Notes under the pieces: model-generated
What the model saw: the letters and a program-made list of their open reading frames with translations, nothing else
The model's database searches: none
What the model was told of the DNA's origin: nothing
Part shown: piece after piece, positions 37,553-45,803 of the stretch
How the letters are laid out: the number at the start of each line of letters is the position of its first letter
Position numbering within the stretch: the stretch's first letter is position 1
Position numbers and translations under genes: made by a program
DNA from: Desulfatibacillum aliphaticivorans DSM 15576
Lineage (GTDB): Bacteria; Desulfobacterota; Desulfobacteria; Desulfobacterales; Desulfatibacillaceae
NCBI RefSeq assembly: GCF_000429905.1
Contig: NZ_AUCT01000020.1
Location: forward strand, 95,643-159,642
Length of the DNA: 64,000 nt
Reading direction: 5' to 3'

Positions 37553-38390
37553 TGTATCTGCTTCCATTGGACTTTTCCGTTGCTCCGGTCTGCAGGTGCA
37601 GGGAGAGCAGCACCGATTCCAGAATGTCGCGGCTCACCTGAAGGCTTTCGGCGAAAGCCTCTTTCACCGTAGCTCCCACGGCGACCATTTCGGCGATCAT
37701 GAGGGTGTGCCGGGTGGATACGGTAACAGGCTCCTGGGCGTTTTTTCTAAGCTGGCCCGCCACATTCACGATGGTTTGGGCGTCCGCCGGGCTGATTCCG
37801 GTTTTCAGGTGCAAAACATTGGTTTCCACTTGGGGCGTCAAATAGTCCATGAGGGTCACGTAAAACCGATCCCTCAAGGCGGCGTCCAGCATTTCGGTTC
37901 CCACAAACTCCTCGCCCTCATTAAGGGTTGCGAAAAAAACCACCCCCGGCGCCACCTTGATAAGCCCCAGTTCATCGGTCCAGACCTGCCGGTCCTGGGA
38001 GAGAACCGAAAACAGCATGTTCAAAGCCTTGGGATGTTCGGGCCTGTTGATTTCCTCCAGGTGAATCACGCATCCGGGAGTTTGGATGGCCTGGGGAAAA
38101 AGGAATTGCTGATAATAGGTCTCGCCGTCCTTGAGCCTGTGCTCTCCAAAAAGCTGTCCGGGTTCGGATAAAATGCCGATTTGAAAAGCAGCCAGGGGGC
38201 GATTGTTCCTGGCGGCGAACTGACGCACCATGGTGGATTTTCCGCACCCCTGCCTGCCTGCCGCCAGTACATTGACGGGGTGGCGTTGCGACAAGGCTTC
38301 GATCCTTCCCAGGTTGTCAATGATGTCTTGGGGCAGGAAAAAATGCTCCTCCCGCTGGGGGATTTCCAATCCGTGTTCCGTTTCCGCCAT
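37542..38390 (-). CDS. MoxR-type AAA+ ATPase (BssE/AssE-like)
   Basis: 282 residues. Walker A 'AAGRQGCGKSTMVRQFAA' (~44-60), Walker B 'GCVIHLEEINRPEHP' (~106-120), sensor I 'VFFATLNEGEEF', arginine finger region 'LDAALRDRFYVTLMDYL'. Benzylsuccinate synthase operons encode a comparable ATPase (BssE/TutH) required for toluene growth, and the partner VWA gene directly follows. Predicted to be a chaperone for AssA assembly, activation or repair. Start at 'MAETEHGLEIPQREEHFFLP', directly after the small zinc-ribbon gene. Confidence 0.88.
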   Translation of the reverse strand: MAETEHGLEIPQREEHFFLPQDIIDNLGRIEALSQRHPVNVLAAGRQGCGKSTMVRQFAARNNRPLAAFQIGILSEPGQLFGEHRLKDGETYYQQFLFPQAIQTPGCVIHLEEINRPEHPKALNMLFSVLSQDRQVWTDELGLIKVAPGVVFFATLNEGEEFVGTEMLDAALRDRFYVTLMDYLTPQVETNVLHLKTGISPADAQTIVNVAGQLRKNAQEPVTVSTRHTLMIAEMVAVGATVKEAFAESLQVSRDILESVLLSLHLQTGATEKSNGSRYNAY

Positions 38391-38405
38391 TGTTTTTCCC
38401 TTCCT

Positions 38406-38744
38406 TTAAAAAAACAACTCCCGGGACCGCTGTTTGATAAAATCCCCCAACTGGGGAATGTTCCAGCGTTCGTTCATGCGCCGCAACCCGCCTATCAATT
38501 CCATGGCCCTTTTTTGCACCTCCGGCTTGTCAGAGCGCTCTATCCCGGCCAGTTCCCGGCACAGATCACGCATTTGCATTTCTTCCTTTTCCAGGGCCGC
38601 GGCCCGGGAGAACATGACATGAGCTCCGCACCGGGGGCATTGGCGCATGTCGGACTCCCCGCAGGCGGGGCAGCCGTTTTTGCACAGAAAGGCAAAATCC
38701 TGGACTTCGCCCTTAAAACCGCATTCATGACAAGCAAGCTCCAC
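38406..38744 (-). CDS. Small zinc-ribbon protein in the alkane operon
   Basis: 112 residues, GTG start with SD AAGGAGG five bases before it. N-terminal 'CHECGF', 'FLCKNGCPACGES' and 'MRQCPRCGAHVMF' give at least four CxxC-type pairs, enough for two zinc sites, resembling HypA-like zinc modules. The C-terminal half is helical ('AALEKEEMQMRDLCRELAG', 'QKRAMELIGGLRRMNERWN'). Sits between a tiny second zinc protein and the AAA ATPase, so an accessory role in enzyme maturation is plausible. Function unknown. Confidence 0.75.
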   Translation of the reverse strand: MELACHECGFKGEVQDFAFLCKNGCPACGESDMRQCPRCGAHVMFSRAAALEKEEMQMRDLCRELAGIERSDKPEVQKRAMELIGGLRRMNERWNIPQLGDFIKQRSRELFF

Positions 38745-38864
38745 GCTTACCTCCTTGGGTCTGTCTTACTCGGACGTCAGGGTTGGTAAAACTCTGGCGT
38801 AAGCATGAAAACCGGGCCGGGACCATCTTATGCCGAAAGAAATCCCGGCCCGGCGGCGAAACAA

Positions 38865-39086
38865 TTACCTGGCGTCTTCCGCCAGGCCTTCAATGCCCGC
38901 GGATTTGCCCCAGGGGGCCTCGCCTGCGTCCACCCTTTGGCGGGCTTCCCCGGCCATTTCGTCCACGGCGAGCCATGCCTGGCATTGGGGGCACTGACGC
39001 AGGGTTATGGGAGCGTCAATGCGTGCGTTGTAGAGATACCGGAAAGAGGAAACTCCGGCTTCGTGACTGCATTCCGTGCATTTCAT
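38865..39086 (-). CDS. 73-residue Cys-pair protein downstream of assA
   Basis: ATG at 39084-39086 preceded by AGGAGG with seven-base spacing, a strong initiation site. Two CxxC pairs (C3/C6 in 'MKCTECSHEA' and C32/C35 in 'RQCPQCQAWLA') suggest one zinc or Fe-S site, followed by an acidic tail. I know of no named family. Gap of 76 bp from assA and 120 bp to the next small zinc protein. Conserved position beside the glycyl radical enzyme would make it an accessory factor. Confidence 0.65.
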   Translation of the reverse strand: MKCTECSHEAGVSSFRYLYNARIDAPITLRQCPQCQAWLAVDEMAGEARQRVDAGEAPWGKSAGIEGLAEDAR

Positions 39087-39162
39087 GTTTTTTCCTCCTG
39101 AAATCCGAGGGGCCCAGCCCCCCGGATTTTTTCTTTCTTGCGGAATGATGCATTTCCTCCGG

Positions 39163-41661
39163 TTAGATGCCCTGGACGGTTCTTTGGATGATGTTGTCCT
39201 GGGTTTTGCGGGAAATATCCACAAAGTGGGCGCTGTATCCGGCCACCCGGACGATGACCTCGGAGTATTTCTCCGGGTCCTTTTGAGCGGCCCGCAGGGT
39301 TTCGTCCGAAACCATATTGAACTGGACGTGGTCCAGCCCCAGGTCGGCCCAGGTGCGGATATAGGCTTTCCAAAGCTGATAGCCTTTTTCCCCGGCCAAT
39401 TGGGTGGGGGAAAGACGCTGGTTCAGCAGGAACGCCCGGCCGTCGGAAACGTGGTCGATTTTGCCGCAGGATTTCAAAACGGCCGAGGGGCCTTTTTTGT
39501 CCAGGCCAGGGCCGGGGGAAATGCCGCCGTCGTACAGGGCGTCCCCGCACCGGCGCCCGTTGGGCAGTGCGCCCACGATGGAGGCGTAATGAATATTGCC
39601 GGAGACGTTTTCGGGCAGGATGGGCCAACTGTTGCCCGAGGGGCATTTCATGACGCGGCTGTGCCTGGCGGTCTCCCGGAGGCAGCGAAGCATGATGTCG
39701 TCCACGTAATCGTCGTCATTGCCCCATTTGGGAGCGTTGTTGACGAAGTCCAGGCGCATTTCCTCGTAGCCGTCCCAATTGGCCTTGAGGGCGGTGAGCA
39801 ACTGCTCCATGGTGTATTTTTTATCGTCAAAAACCAGCTTTTTGACCGCGGCCAGGGAGTCGATGTTCTCCACCCAGGTGAATGCCGTGACCCAGCAGTT
39901 GCCGCGATCCCCCACCGGGCTGACCACGTCCAGACCGGATTCCACACTGCGTTCGCTCATGCCGGAGAGAAAAGGCCTGCCGAAAAACTCGGGGTCCTTG
40001 TATCTGCCCAGGTTGACGGTGCGGACCAGTAGGCTGGTGAGCCATTCCATCTGTTTGACCCAGGCCTGGAAAAGGTCCTCAAAATCATGGAACTTGGCGG
40101 CGTCCCCGGTTTCAGGCCCCATTTGCATGCCCACCACGTGGTCATAGCCGTTGTGCAGGGCGTATTCCACCATCTTGGCGCAGTTGGCGGTGGCCGAAGC
40201 CATGCGCATGGGCTGCACCCCGTGCTTGGTGGTGGGGCAGGGGCTCATGCAGGCCTGATGCACCCAGGTGCGCGCCTCTTCCAGAGGATGGCCGTGCCAG
40301 TGCATGGCGTTCTGGATAAGCAAGGGGTCGTTGCGGATGGACGGATACCCCAGGCCGTGGCGGATGCACTCAAAGCATTCGCGCAGGACTTCGTCCTTGA
40401 CTTTGGGATGCCATCGGAACCCAAAGGTGGGATTGGACACCCTGACCAGGCGGGCCGCCTGGAGAAAGGCGACGGTCAGATCGTTGCACGCGTCCGAGCC
40501 GTCCTTGTTCACGCCTCCCAGGGTCCAGACCCAGGTGCCGGTAATGCCCTGAAGGCCTTCCCGCGCCCACCGGGGGGCGAAGCCGCCCACCTCGTAAGCC
40601 CGAATCATGAACTCGCCCACCAGATCCAATGCGTCTTCCTTGGTGAGGGTTTTGTCGACGTTCACGTCCTTGTCGTAATAGGGCCCGTGATAATAGTCGG
40701 GCCTTGCCGGCCAGGCCCCTTCGTGGGCTTCCGTTCTGGCGAATATCTGGATGAAGTGGTCGTACTGCAGGGATTCCTGGAGATTCCTGGGCGCCCTGGC
40801 AGGCACTCTTTCGCAGGTTTCGGCGATTTTAAGCAGTTCTTCCCGCCGTTTTTCATCCGTCTCCATGTTTTCGGCCATGGTTCTCGCCAGCCTTGCATAC
40901 CGCTTGGCGTGACGGATGCCCGCCTCCAGGACCAGGATCATGGCGTCCCAGTTCTGGAGTCTGTCGTAGATATCCAGGATTTCAGGGCCGGGAACGCCCA
41001 CGGTTTTATCCTCGGCCTTTTCAATGGCTGCGTTGATTTCCTCGATAATGTCTTCAAATCCCCGCCTTCCCGCAAACAGGTACTCATAATCCTTGCCGGA
41101 GTATCCGTAGGCGGAGGAAGGCGCTCCCCAGCCAATGGCGCCGGATAGGAATTTCACCGCGTCTTCGGGGTCCAGGATGCGGGCCACCTTGTCCACGGCT
41201 GTCTGGCCCGCCCAATAGTCATTGAGCTCCGCCACTTTTTGCAGGGATTCATTTTCGGGCTCGGGCATGATGCCCGGTTCGTTGTAGGCTTCCTCGTTGA
41301 CCATGGACGCGCCGTCCACACGCCACATGATGGTGTTGGGCAGGCTGCCGAAGTAGCCCACCAATTGGGCGTGGTCGGTGATGAAGATCGTTTTTTTGTC
41401 CAGGACATGGGCGATGGCCTTGGCTCTGCGCATCATGATTGGGTCGTATTTCCAGAATTTCCACATGTCCGTAAAAAGGGTCGCGCATTCCAAATCCAGC
41501 TTAATTCCCGGGGCGTAATTGCCCCCCAAAGCGCCTTTTTTCCAGATAGATTTTCTTAAGTAATCCAGACGCTTGGAACGCTTTTTTTCAGCGACCCACC
41601 ACCATTCCTGTTTGTCTTCCAGTTCTTGGACAGACTGGTCCTGTGCTGGTTCTGCTACCAT
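39163..41661 (-). CDS. assA: Alkylsuccinate synthase catalytic subunit (glycyl radical enzyme)
   Basis: Adds a C-H bond of an n-alkane across fumarate to give (1-methylalkyl)succinate. About 832 residues; the second ATG (41659-41661) is chosen because GGAGGA is well spaced from it, the first being two codons earlier. Glycyl radical site 'VRVAGYSAHFVDI' has Gly ~808. The thiyl-radical Cys is in 'HQACMSPCPTT' (Cys ~471). Conserved with benzylsuccinate synthase: 'NKDGSDACNDLT', 'GLGYPSIRND', 'NNAPKWGNDDDYVDDI', 'DGGISPGPG', 'LLNQRLSPTQL', 'DHVQFNMVS'. The active loop CMSPCPTTKHG differs from BssA's CMSPGI and fits alkane-type enzymes. Flanked by its activase and both small subunits. Confidence 0.93.
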   Translation of the reverse strand: MVAEPAQDQSVQELEDKQEWWWVAEKKRSKRLDYLRKSIWKKGALGGNYAPGIKLDLECATLFTDMWKFWKYDPIMMRRAKAIAHVLDKKTIFITDHAQLVGYFGSLPNTIMWRVDGASMVNEEAYNEPGIMPEPENESLQKVAELNDYWAGQTAVDKVARILDPEDAVKFLSGAIGWGAPSSAYGYSGKDYEYLFAGRRGFEDIIEEINAAIEKAEDKTVGVPGPEILDIYDRLQNWDAMILVLEAGIRHAKRYARLARTMAENMETDEKRREELLKIAETCERVPARAPRNLQESLQYDHFIQIFARTEAHEGAWPARPDYYHGPYYDKDVNVDKTLTKEDALDLVGEFMIRAYEVGGFAPRWAREGLQGITGTWVWTLGGVNKDGSDACNDLTVAFLQAARLVRVSNPTFGFRWHPKVKDEVLRECFECIRHGLGYPSIRNDPLLIQNAMHWHGHPLEEARTWVHQACMSPCPTTKHGVQPMRMASATANCAKMVEYALHNGYDHVVGMQMGPETGDAAKFHDFEDLFQAWVKQMEWLTSLLVRTVNLGRYKDPEFFGRPFLSGMSERSVESGLDVVSPVGDRGNCWVTAFTWVENIDSLAAVKKLVFDDKKYTMEQLLTALKANWDGYEEMRLDFVNNAPKWGNDDDYVDDIMLRCLRETARHSRVMKCPSGNSWPILPENVSGNIHYASIVGALPNGRRCGDALYDGGISPGPGLDKKGPSAVLKSCGKIDHVSDGRAFLLNQRLSPTQLAGEKGYQLWKAYIRTWADLGLDHVQFNMVSDETLRAAQKDPEKYSEVIVRVAGYSAHFVDISRKTQDNIIQRTVQGI

Positions 41662-41775
41662 TTCCATTCCTCCACATTGTGGGACAATCTCCCCCCGGAC
41701 CTGTCCCGTTTTGAATTATGGGTATGGTAAAAACCCAACTAATACGGTTTTTATGACTCTACTTTTTTTTTGGTT

Positions 41776-41940
41776 CTACTTCTTTTGAAAGGATTCACAT
41801 CCGGAAGCGTCGTTGTCCTCCCGGACCGGCTTGCTTTGGTAGAAAGCCTGCCTGGGATCCACCACCCTGCGGACGCAGTCCCCCTGGCCGGGTTCATCTT
41901 CCCTGAGGAAAAAACTTCTGCATTCGGCGCATGTCGACAT
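41776..41940 (-). CDS. assC: Alkylsuccinate synthase gamma-like small subunit, 54 residues
   Basis: Very short gene read directly from the sequence: it starts 'MSTCAECRSFF', has a central 'GQGDCV' and 'SKPVRED', and ends 'SGCESFQKK'. Four cysteines (4, 7, 22, 48) and the GDC and KPV motifs match the BssC/HbdC-type small subunits that bind a HiPIP-like 4Fe-4S cluster. GGAGGTGAT lies upstream; of two in-frame ATGs the second (41938-41940) is chosen because the first is too close to the SD. Lies between assB and assA, 115 bp upstream of assA. Confidence 0.85.
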   Translation of the reverse strand: MSTCAECRSFFLREDEPGQGDCVRRVVDPRQAFYQSKPVREDNDASGCESFQKK

Positions 41941-42000
41941 AAGAACCATCACCTCCTTTCAATTCGATTTGACCTGAGAATTCGATTCGCAGCGCAGCGT

Positions 42001-42369
42001 TTATTTAATGGCTTTTTCCATCTGACGCTGCACTCTCCTGTATGAAGGATCATTGACTTCGTTGCCGTCGGTATCAATTAAATCCTGGCGGTTGAAATAC
42101 TCGCACCCGGCGCCGTCGCTGTTGAACAGAACCGTCAGGCTGGCCTGGCCTTCCATGACATAGACAGGCGGATTCACCTTGATGTCGGACCCCACCTTGA
42201 GCTTTTTGCAATAGCCGCGGCCGTCCGAAGCGTAGGCGTTTTCGGAAAAGTTTTTGCAAAACCCGCATGCCTTCTCGGGGACGTTTTCCCTTTCCTCGAC
42301 GGAACGGGCCTTGCTCACGTCTCCCAGCATTCCATTAGCCACTTGTTTCCACTGACTCCTCCGGGACAT
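42001..42369 (-). CDS. assB: Alkylsuccinate synthase beta-like small subunit
   Basis: 122 residues, SD AAGGAGG before ATG. Four cysteines in 'KACGFCKNFSENAY' (35, 38), 'GYCKKL' (54) and 'GAGCEYF' (89) with 'KVNPPVYVMEGQASL' between, the pattern of BssB-type subunits that bind a 4Fe-4S cluster and cap the catalytic subunit. It is longer than BssB at both ends (N-terminal 'MSRRSQWKQVANGMLGDVSKA' and a C-terminal charged helix). Between assD and assC. Confidence 0.85.
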   Translation of the reverse strand: MSRRSQWKQVANGMLGDVSKARSVEERENVPEKACGFCKNFSENAYASDGRGYCKKLKVGSDIKVNPPVYVMEGQASLTVLFNSDGAGCEYFNRQDLIDTDGNEVNDPSYRRVQRQMEKAIK

Positions 42370-42433
42370 TGATGCCTCCTTGTCATGACGATGAGGGTTT
42401 TCAGGTTATACCAGGCGGATCAACCGCCGATGG

Positions 42434-43396
42434 TTACTTTGCGTCTTCAAAGCCGGAGCCGCCGATGGTGGTTTTCAGGCCGCTCATTTCGTAATACTCC
42501 TTGGGAATTTCCAGCAGGGAGGGCTCCATGGCCTCCACCCGCCCCAAGGGCCAATCCAGCCCCAGCCACCCGTATTTGTCCTGGCACCAGTTGTGGTACG
42601 GCAGCAAATCCACCCGATGGATTTTTCCGGGAAGGCCGTTCAGGAACTCCACGGCCGCCTGGTGATCCTCGATGGAATCATTGAAGCCGGGGATCACCGG
42701 GATTCGCACCCAGGTTTCCACCCCGGTTTGAGTCAGGCGGGCGAGGTTTTTCATAATCAAGGCGTTATCCACGCCGGTCCATTGCTTGTGTTTTTCCGGG
42801 TCCGTGTGCTTGAGGTCGAAAAGGACTATGTCGATGTATTTCAGGAGCCTCTGCAGAATGTCCCAGGAACAGTACCCGTTGGTGTCCAGGCAGGTGTGAA
42901 GCCCCCGAGCCTTGGCGCCCGCCAGGAGCTTTTCAGCGAAGTCCGGATGCGCCGTGGGTTCTCCGCCGGAAAGAGTCATGCCGCCTCCGGAGTTTTTGTA
43001 AAAGGGCAGGTCCGACTCCACTTCGTCCAGGATTTCCTTCACGGTTAGGAGCTTGCCCGTTATTTCCAGGGCGCCGTAAGGGCAAACCGCCGCGCATTGC
43101 ATGGAATGATTGCAGCGGGCAAGGTCGATTTTGTAATAATCCACGCCTTCCGACTGGGCCAGAACCGGGTCGATGGGAGGCTGGATCGCCTCCGTGGGAC
43201 AGGCTTCCATGCATGCGCCGCATTGTGCGCAGAGCCTTTTTTTCCAGAAAACCTGAGCTTTTGCGTCAATGGTTTCGGGGTTGTGGCACCAGACGCACTT
43301 GAGGGGGCAGCCCTTTAAAAAGACGTTGGTGCGGAATCCCGGACCGTCGTTTATGGCAAAACGCTGAATTTCCGTAATCAAGCAGGCATTGGCCAT
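42434..43396 (-). CDS. assD: Glycyl radical enzyme activase (radical SAM)
   Basis: 320 residues. Generates the glycyl radical on AssA using S-adenosylmethionine. Radical SAM motif 'KGCPLKCVWC' (Cys 30, 34, 37) after 'AINDGPGFRTNVF', with 'SGGEPTAHPDF' for SAM binding. A ferredoxin insertion has a full first cluster site 'CAQCGACMEACP' (56, 59, 62, 66); in the second, 'CNHSMQCAAVCP' (95, 101, 105), the expected second Cys is Ser ~98. SD GGGAGGG before ATG. 64 bp from assB, 50 bp after the MmgE/PrpD gene. Confidence 0.93.
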   Translation of the reverse strand: MANACLITEIQRFAINDGPGFRTNVFLKGCPLKCVWCHNPETIDAKAQVFWKKRLCAQCGACMEACPTEAIQPPIDPVLAQSEGVDYYKIDLARCNHSMQCAAVCPYGALEITGKLLTVKEILDEVESDLPFYKNSGGGMTLSGGEPTAHPDFAEKLLAGAKARGLHTCLDTNGYCSWDILQRLLKYIDIVLFDLKHTDPEKHKQWTGVDNALIMKNLARLTQTGVETWVRIPVIPGFNDSIEDHQAAVEFLNGLPGKIHRVDLLPYHNWCQDKYGWLGLDWPLGRVEAMEPSLLEIPKEYYEMSGLKTTIGGSGFEDAK

Positions 43397-43446
43397 TTTT
43401 CCCTCCCGCTCCGTTTCCTTGTGAGGCGGAAATCCTCCGCCAAAAT

Positions 43447-44781
43447 TTACAGAGTCGCCGCAAAGTCCGCCATGTCCGCCGATTCCAAGTGATCGATCCT
43501 TCCGGCAAGATCTTCCGCCTTTTTGCGGCCGATAACAGCGCCCGCCAGGTCCAGGAACTTGGCTCTGACGCGCTCTTGCTTGGCGTCCAGGGAAGGAATT
43601 TGCTGGAGGATGTCGGAAAAGCCTTCGTAGTCCCGGCCCTTGGCCCTGATTACAACCCGGGATTCCAGGGCGGTCATGGATTCATCCTTAATCAATTCAA
43701 TTTTTTGCATCAGGCTTCTTACCTGGGGATCGTTCACCAAATCGTCGGTAAAGGCGGCCATGCCCGTGACTTCGCGGGTGAGGGCGTTGGCCACGCAATA
43801 GGCTACGGAGAACTTGGCTTCGGTTCCGGTTTTGGGATTGGCGTTGGCCGCTGCCTGCATGGTGACCTCGGAGGAGTAAACCCGGATGCTTTCAATATGG
43901 TCCAGGCTCAGGCTGTTTTCCTGCACCACCTGCCTGGCGGCCTCCAAAGGCGAGTGGGTGGCGTGGCATGAGGCGTGATATTTCTGGCTCAGGTTGACCA
44001 CGTCCCACCCCAGGCCCAGCATGGACAGGATTTCGTCGTTCACCTTGCCGCGAAGCGCCTCGAAAAAGCCCTGGGGCCCCTCCAGCACGTCATCGGCGCC
44101 GGTGAAGCCATCTCTTGCCAGCATGGCCGCCATCAGCCCGGACTGGCTCGCCCGGCCCGCATGAAAGGGCTTGCACATTGTGCCGAAATTGCGTTTGAGC
44201 CCCGAAGCCTGGGTGGCGCCGATGCCCAAAGCCCAGGCGGTCTGCTGCGGATCCAGGCCCAACAGCCGGGCGCAACCCGCGGCCGAGGCCATGTGGCCCA
44301 GGGTGGATGTGCCGTGCCAGCCCGCCAGGTAATGATCCAGGCCGGCGCAGGCGCCGATGGTTCCTCCCACCTGGATTCCCATGATATAGGCGTCCAGCAA
44401 CTCCCTGCCGTTTTTGTTTTCCTTTTCCGCCAGAGCCAACAGGGCGGGAAAAAGGGTGACGGAGGGGTGCCCGAGAAAGGAGACCAGAGTATCGTCATAG
44501 TCCAATGCATGGGACGCCGCGCCATTGATGAGGGCGGCCTGGCCCAGGGATTTTTTTTCTCCAAACCCGATGATGGTCGCCTGGGGGCTGCCGCCTTCCT
44601 GGCCGGCCCAGTGCATGAGCTTCTCCACCAGGGGATCGTCCTTGCCGCCGTAGGTTACGGCCAGCCAGTCCATAAAGGCGGTCTTGGCGTGATCGTGCAT
44701 TTCCTCCGGAATGGAGGAGGCGGGGGTGGTGGAGCAGAACCCTGCCAGTTTTTTGGTCATTCCTATTGTTTCGCCGGTCAT
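43447..44781 (-). CDS. MmgE/PrpD family protein
   Basis: 444 residues from 'MTGETIGMTKKLAGFCS' (ATG at 44779-44781, overlapping the meaB stop as ATGA, SD AAGGAG). Typical family features: 'AKTAFMDWLAVTYGG', 'LINGAASHALDYDDTLVSFLGHPSVTLFPALLALAE', 'GWHGTSTLGHMASAAGCARLLGLD', 'GTMCKPFHAGRASQSGLMAAMLA' and 'SCHATHSPLEAAR'. Relatives include 2-methylcitrate dehydratase and cis-aconitate decarboxylase. Between MeaB and the activase it may (de)hydrate or otherwise process a branched dicarboxylate, or serve propionate oxidation by methylcitrate chemistry; the sequence does not decide. Confidence 0.9.
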   Translation of the reverse strand: MTGETIGMTKKLAGFCSTTPASSIPEEMHDHAKTAFMDWLAVTYGGKDDPLVEKLMHWAGQEGGSPQATIIGFGEKKSLGQAALINGAASHALDYDDTLVSFLGHPSVTLFPALLALAEKENKNGRELLDAYIMGIQVGGTIGACAGLDHYLAGWHGTSTLGHMASAAGCARLLGLDPQQTAWALGIGATQASGLKRNFGTMCKPFHAGRASQSGLMAAMLARDGFTGADDVLEGPQGFFEALRGKVNDEILSMLGLGWDVVNLSQKYHASCHATHSPLEAARQVVQENSLSLDHIESIRVYSSEVTMQAAANANPKTGTEAKFSVAYCVANALTREVTGMAAFTDDLVNDPQVRSLMQKIELIKDESMTALESRVVIRAKGRDYEGFSDILQQIPSLDAKQERVRAKFLDLAGAVIGRKKAEDLAGRIDHLESADMADFAATL

Positions 44782-45758
44782 GTGGTCTCCTTGATTCCAA
44801 AAGCCTCCCGCATCAGGGGCAGCAGGGAGTCGGCCGCGGAATACGGATCGGTTTGCTGTTTCAAAATTCGATGGATTGCCTTGTCCAGGTCTCCGGTGCG
44901 ATCCCATTTGTCTTGCAGACAATTCAGGATTTCGCTTTCCAGGAGGGAGAGGATTTCCTCCTTGATCCGCTGGGCTTGCCAGGCCGCCCGATTTTTTCCC
45001 GCATCCAAGCCATGGACCAGGGCGTCCACCAACTCCGTTACGCCAAGATTATGGATGGCGGAGGTTTTCAGGATCGGCGGCCTGGGCTCGCGGCCTTCGG
45101 AAGCAATGTCCAGCATGCCCCCGATATCCGCCGCCACTTCGTCCGCGCCTTCCTTGTCGGCCTTGTTCACCACGTACAGGTCGGCGATTTCCATGATTCC
45201 GGCTTTCAGGGCCTGAATGCCGTCTCCCTGGCCCGGAACGCAAACCACCATGACGATGTCGGCGGTCTTGACGACTTCCACCTCGTCCTGGCCGACTCCC
45301 ACGGTTTCAATGAGAATCACGTCCTTGCCGAAAGCGTCCAGAATCCTGCTGACGTCGCGGGCGCCCTGGCACAGGCCGCCCAAAGCGCCTCTGGTGGCCA
45401 TGGAGCGGATGAATATTTCCGGCAGATTGACGGCATCGCGCATGCGCAGCCTGTCCCCCAGGAGGGCGCCTCCGGAAAAGGGGGAGGAGGGGTCCACTGC
45501 GATAATCCCTACGGTTCGGCCCCGGGAAACCAGTTCCCTGGCTATGGAGTTGGTCAGGGTGCTCTTGCCCGCGCCCGGGCTGCCGGTGACGCCAATGATT
45601 TTCGCCTTTCCCCCCAGGGGGTAAAGACGTTTCATGGCGTCCTTCCAGCCGTTTTCCCGGTTTTCCACCAGGGTGATGATGCGGGCCAGGGAGCGTTCGT
45701 TTCCCTTTTTCACCCCATCCAACAATGTTTCCCAAGATGCTTGCACCAGAGATTTCAT
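44778..45758 (-). CDS. meaB: Methylmalonyl-CoA mutase-associated GTPase MeaB
   Basis: 326 residues. G3E-type GTPase that loads adenosylcobalamin and protects the mutase. Walker A 'GVTGSPGAGKSTLTNSIA' (~57-70), 'AVDPSSPFSGGALLGDRLRM' (Mg/switch region), 'ETVGVGQDEVEVVKTADIVMVV' (switch II) and 'VVNKADKEGADE' (NKxD). Its position directly after the mutase genes indicates that it serves this mutase. 45 bp downstream of the large subunit gene. Confidence 0.96.
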   Translation of the reverse strand: MKSLVQASWETLLDGVKKGNERSLARIITLVENRENGWKDAMKRLYPLGGKAKIIGVTGSPGAGKSTLTNSIARELVSRGRTVGIIAVDPSSPFSGGALLGDRLRMRDAVNLPEIFIRSMATRGALGGLCQGARDVSRILDAFGKDVILIETVGVGQDEVEVVKTADIVMVVCVPGQGDGIQALKAGIMEIADLYVVNKADKEGADEVAADIGGMLDIASEGREPRPPILKTSAIHNLGVTELVDALVHGLDAGKNRAAWQAQRIKEEILSLLESEILNCLQDKWDRTGDLDKAIHRILKQQTDPYSAADSLLPLMREAFGIKETT

Positions 45759-45803
45759 CCTTATGGTCTTGTGCGCCGAAACGAAAAAAGAGGCGCGGGA
45801 TTA

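Noticed and set aside
39163..41661. Benzylsuccinate synthase (BssA) or pyruvate formate-lyase
   Set aside because: The active-site loop CMSPCPTTKHG and many surrounding residues differ from the BssA loop CMSPGI, and the PFL double-Cys motif is absent; operon context with mutase and ligase fits alkane activation.
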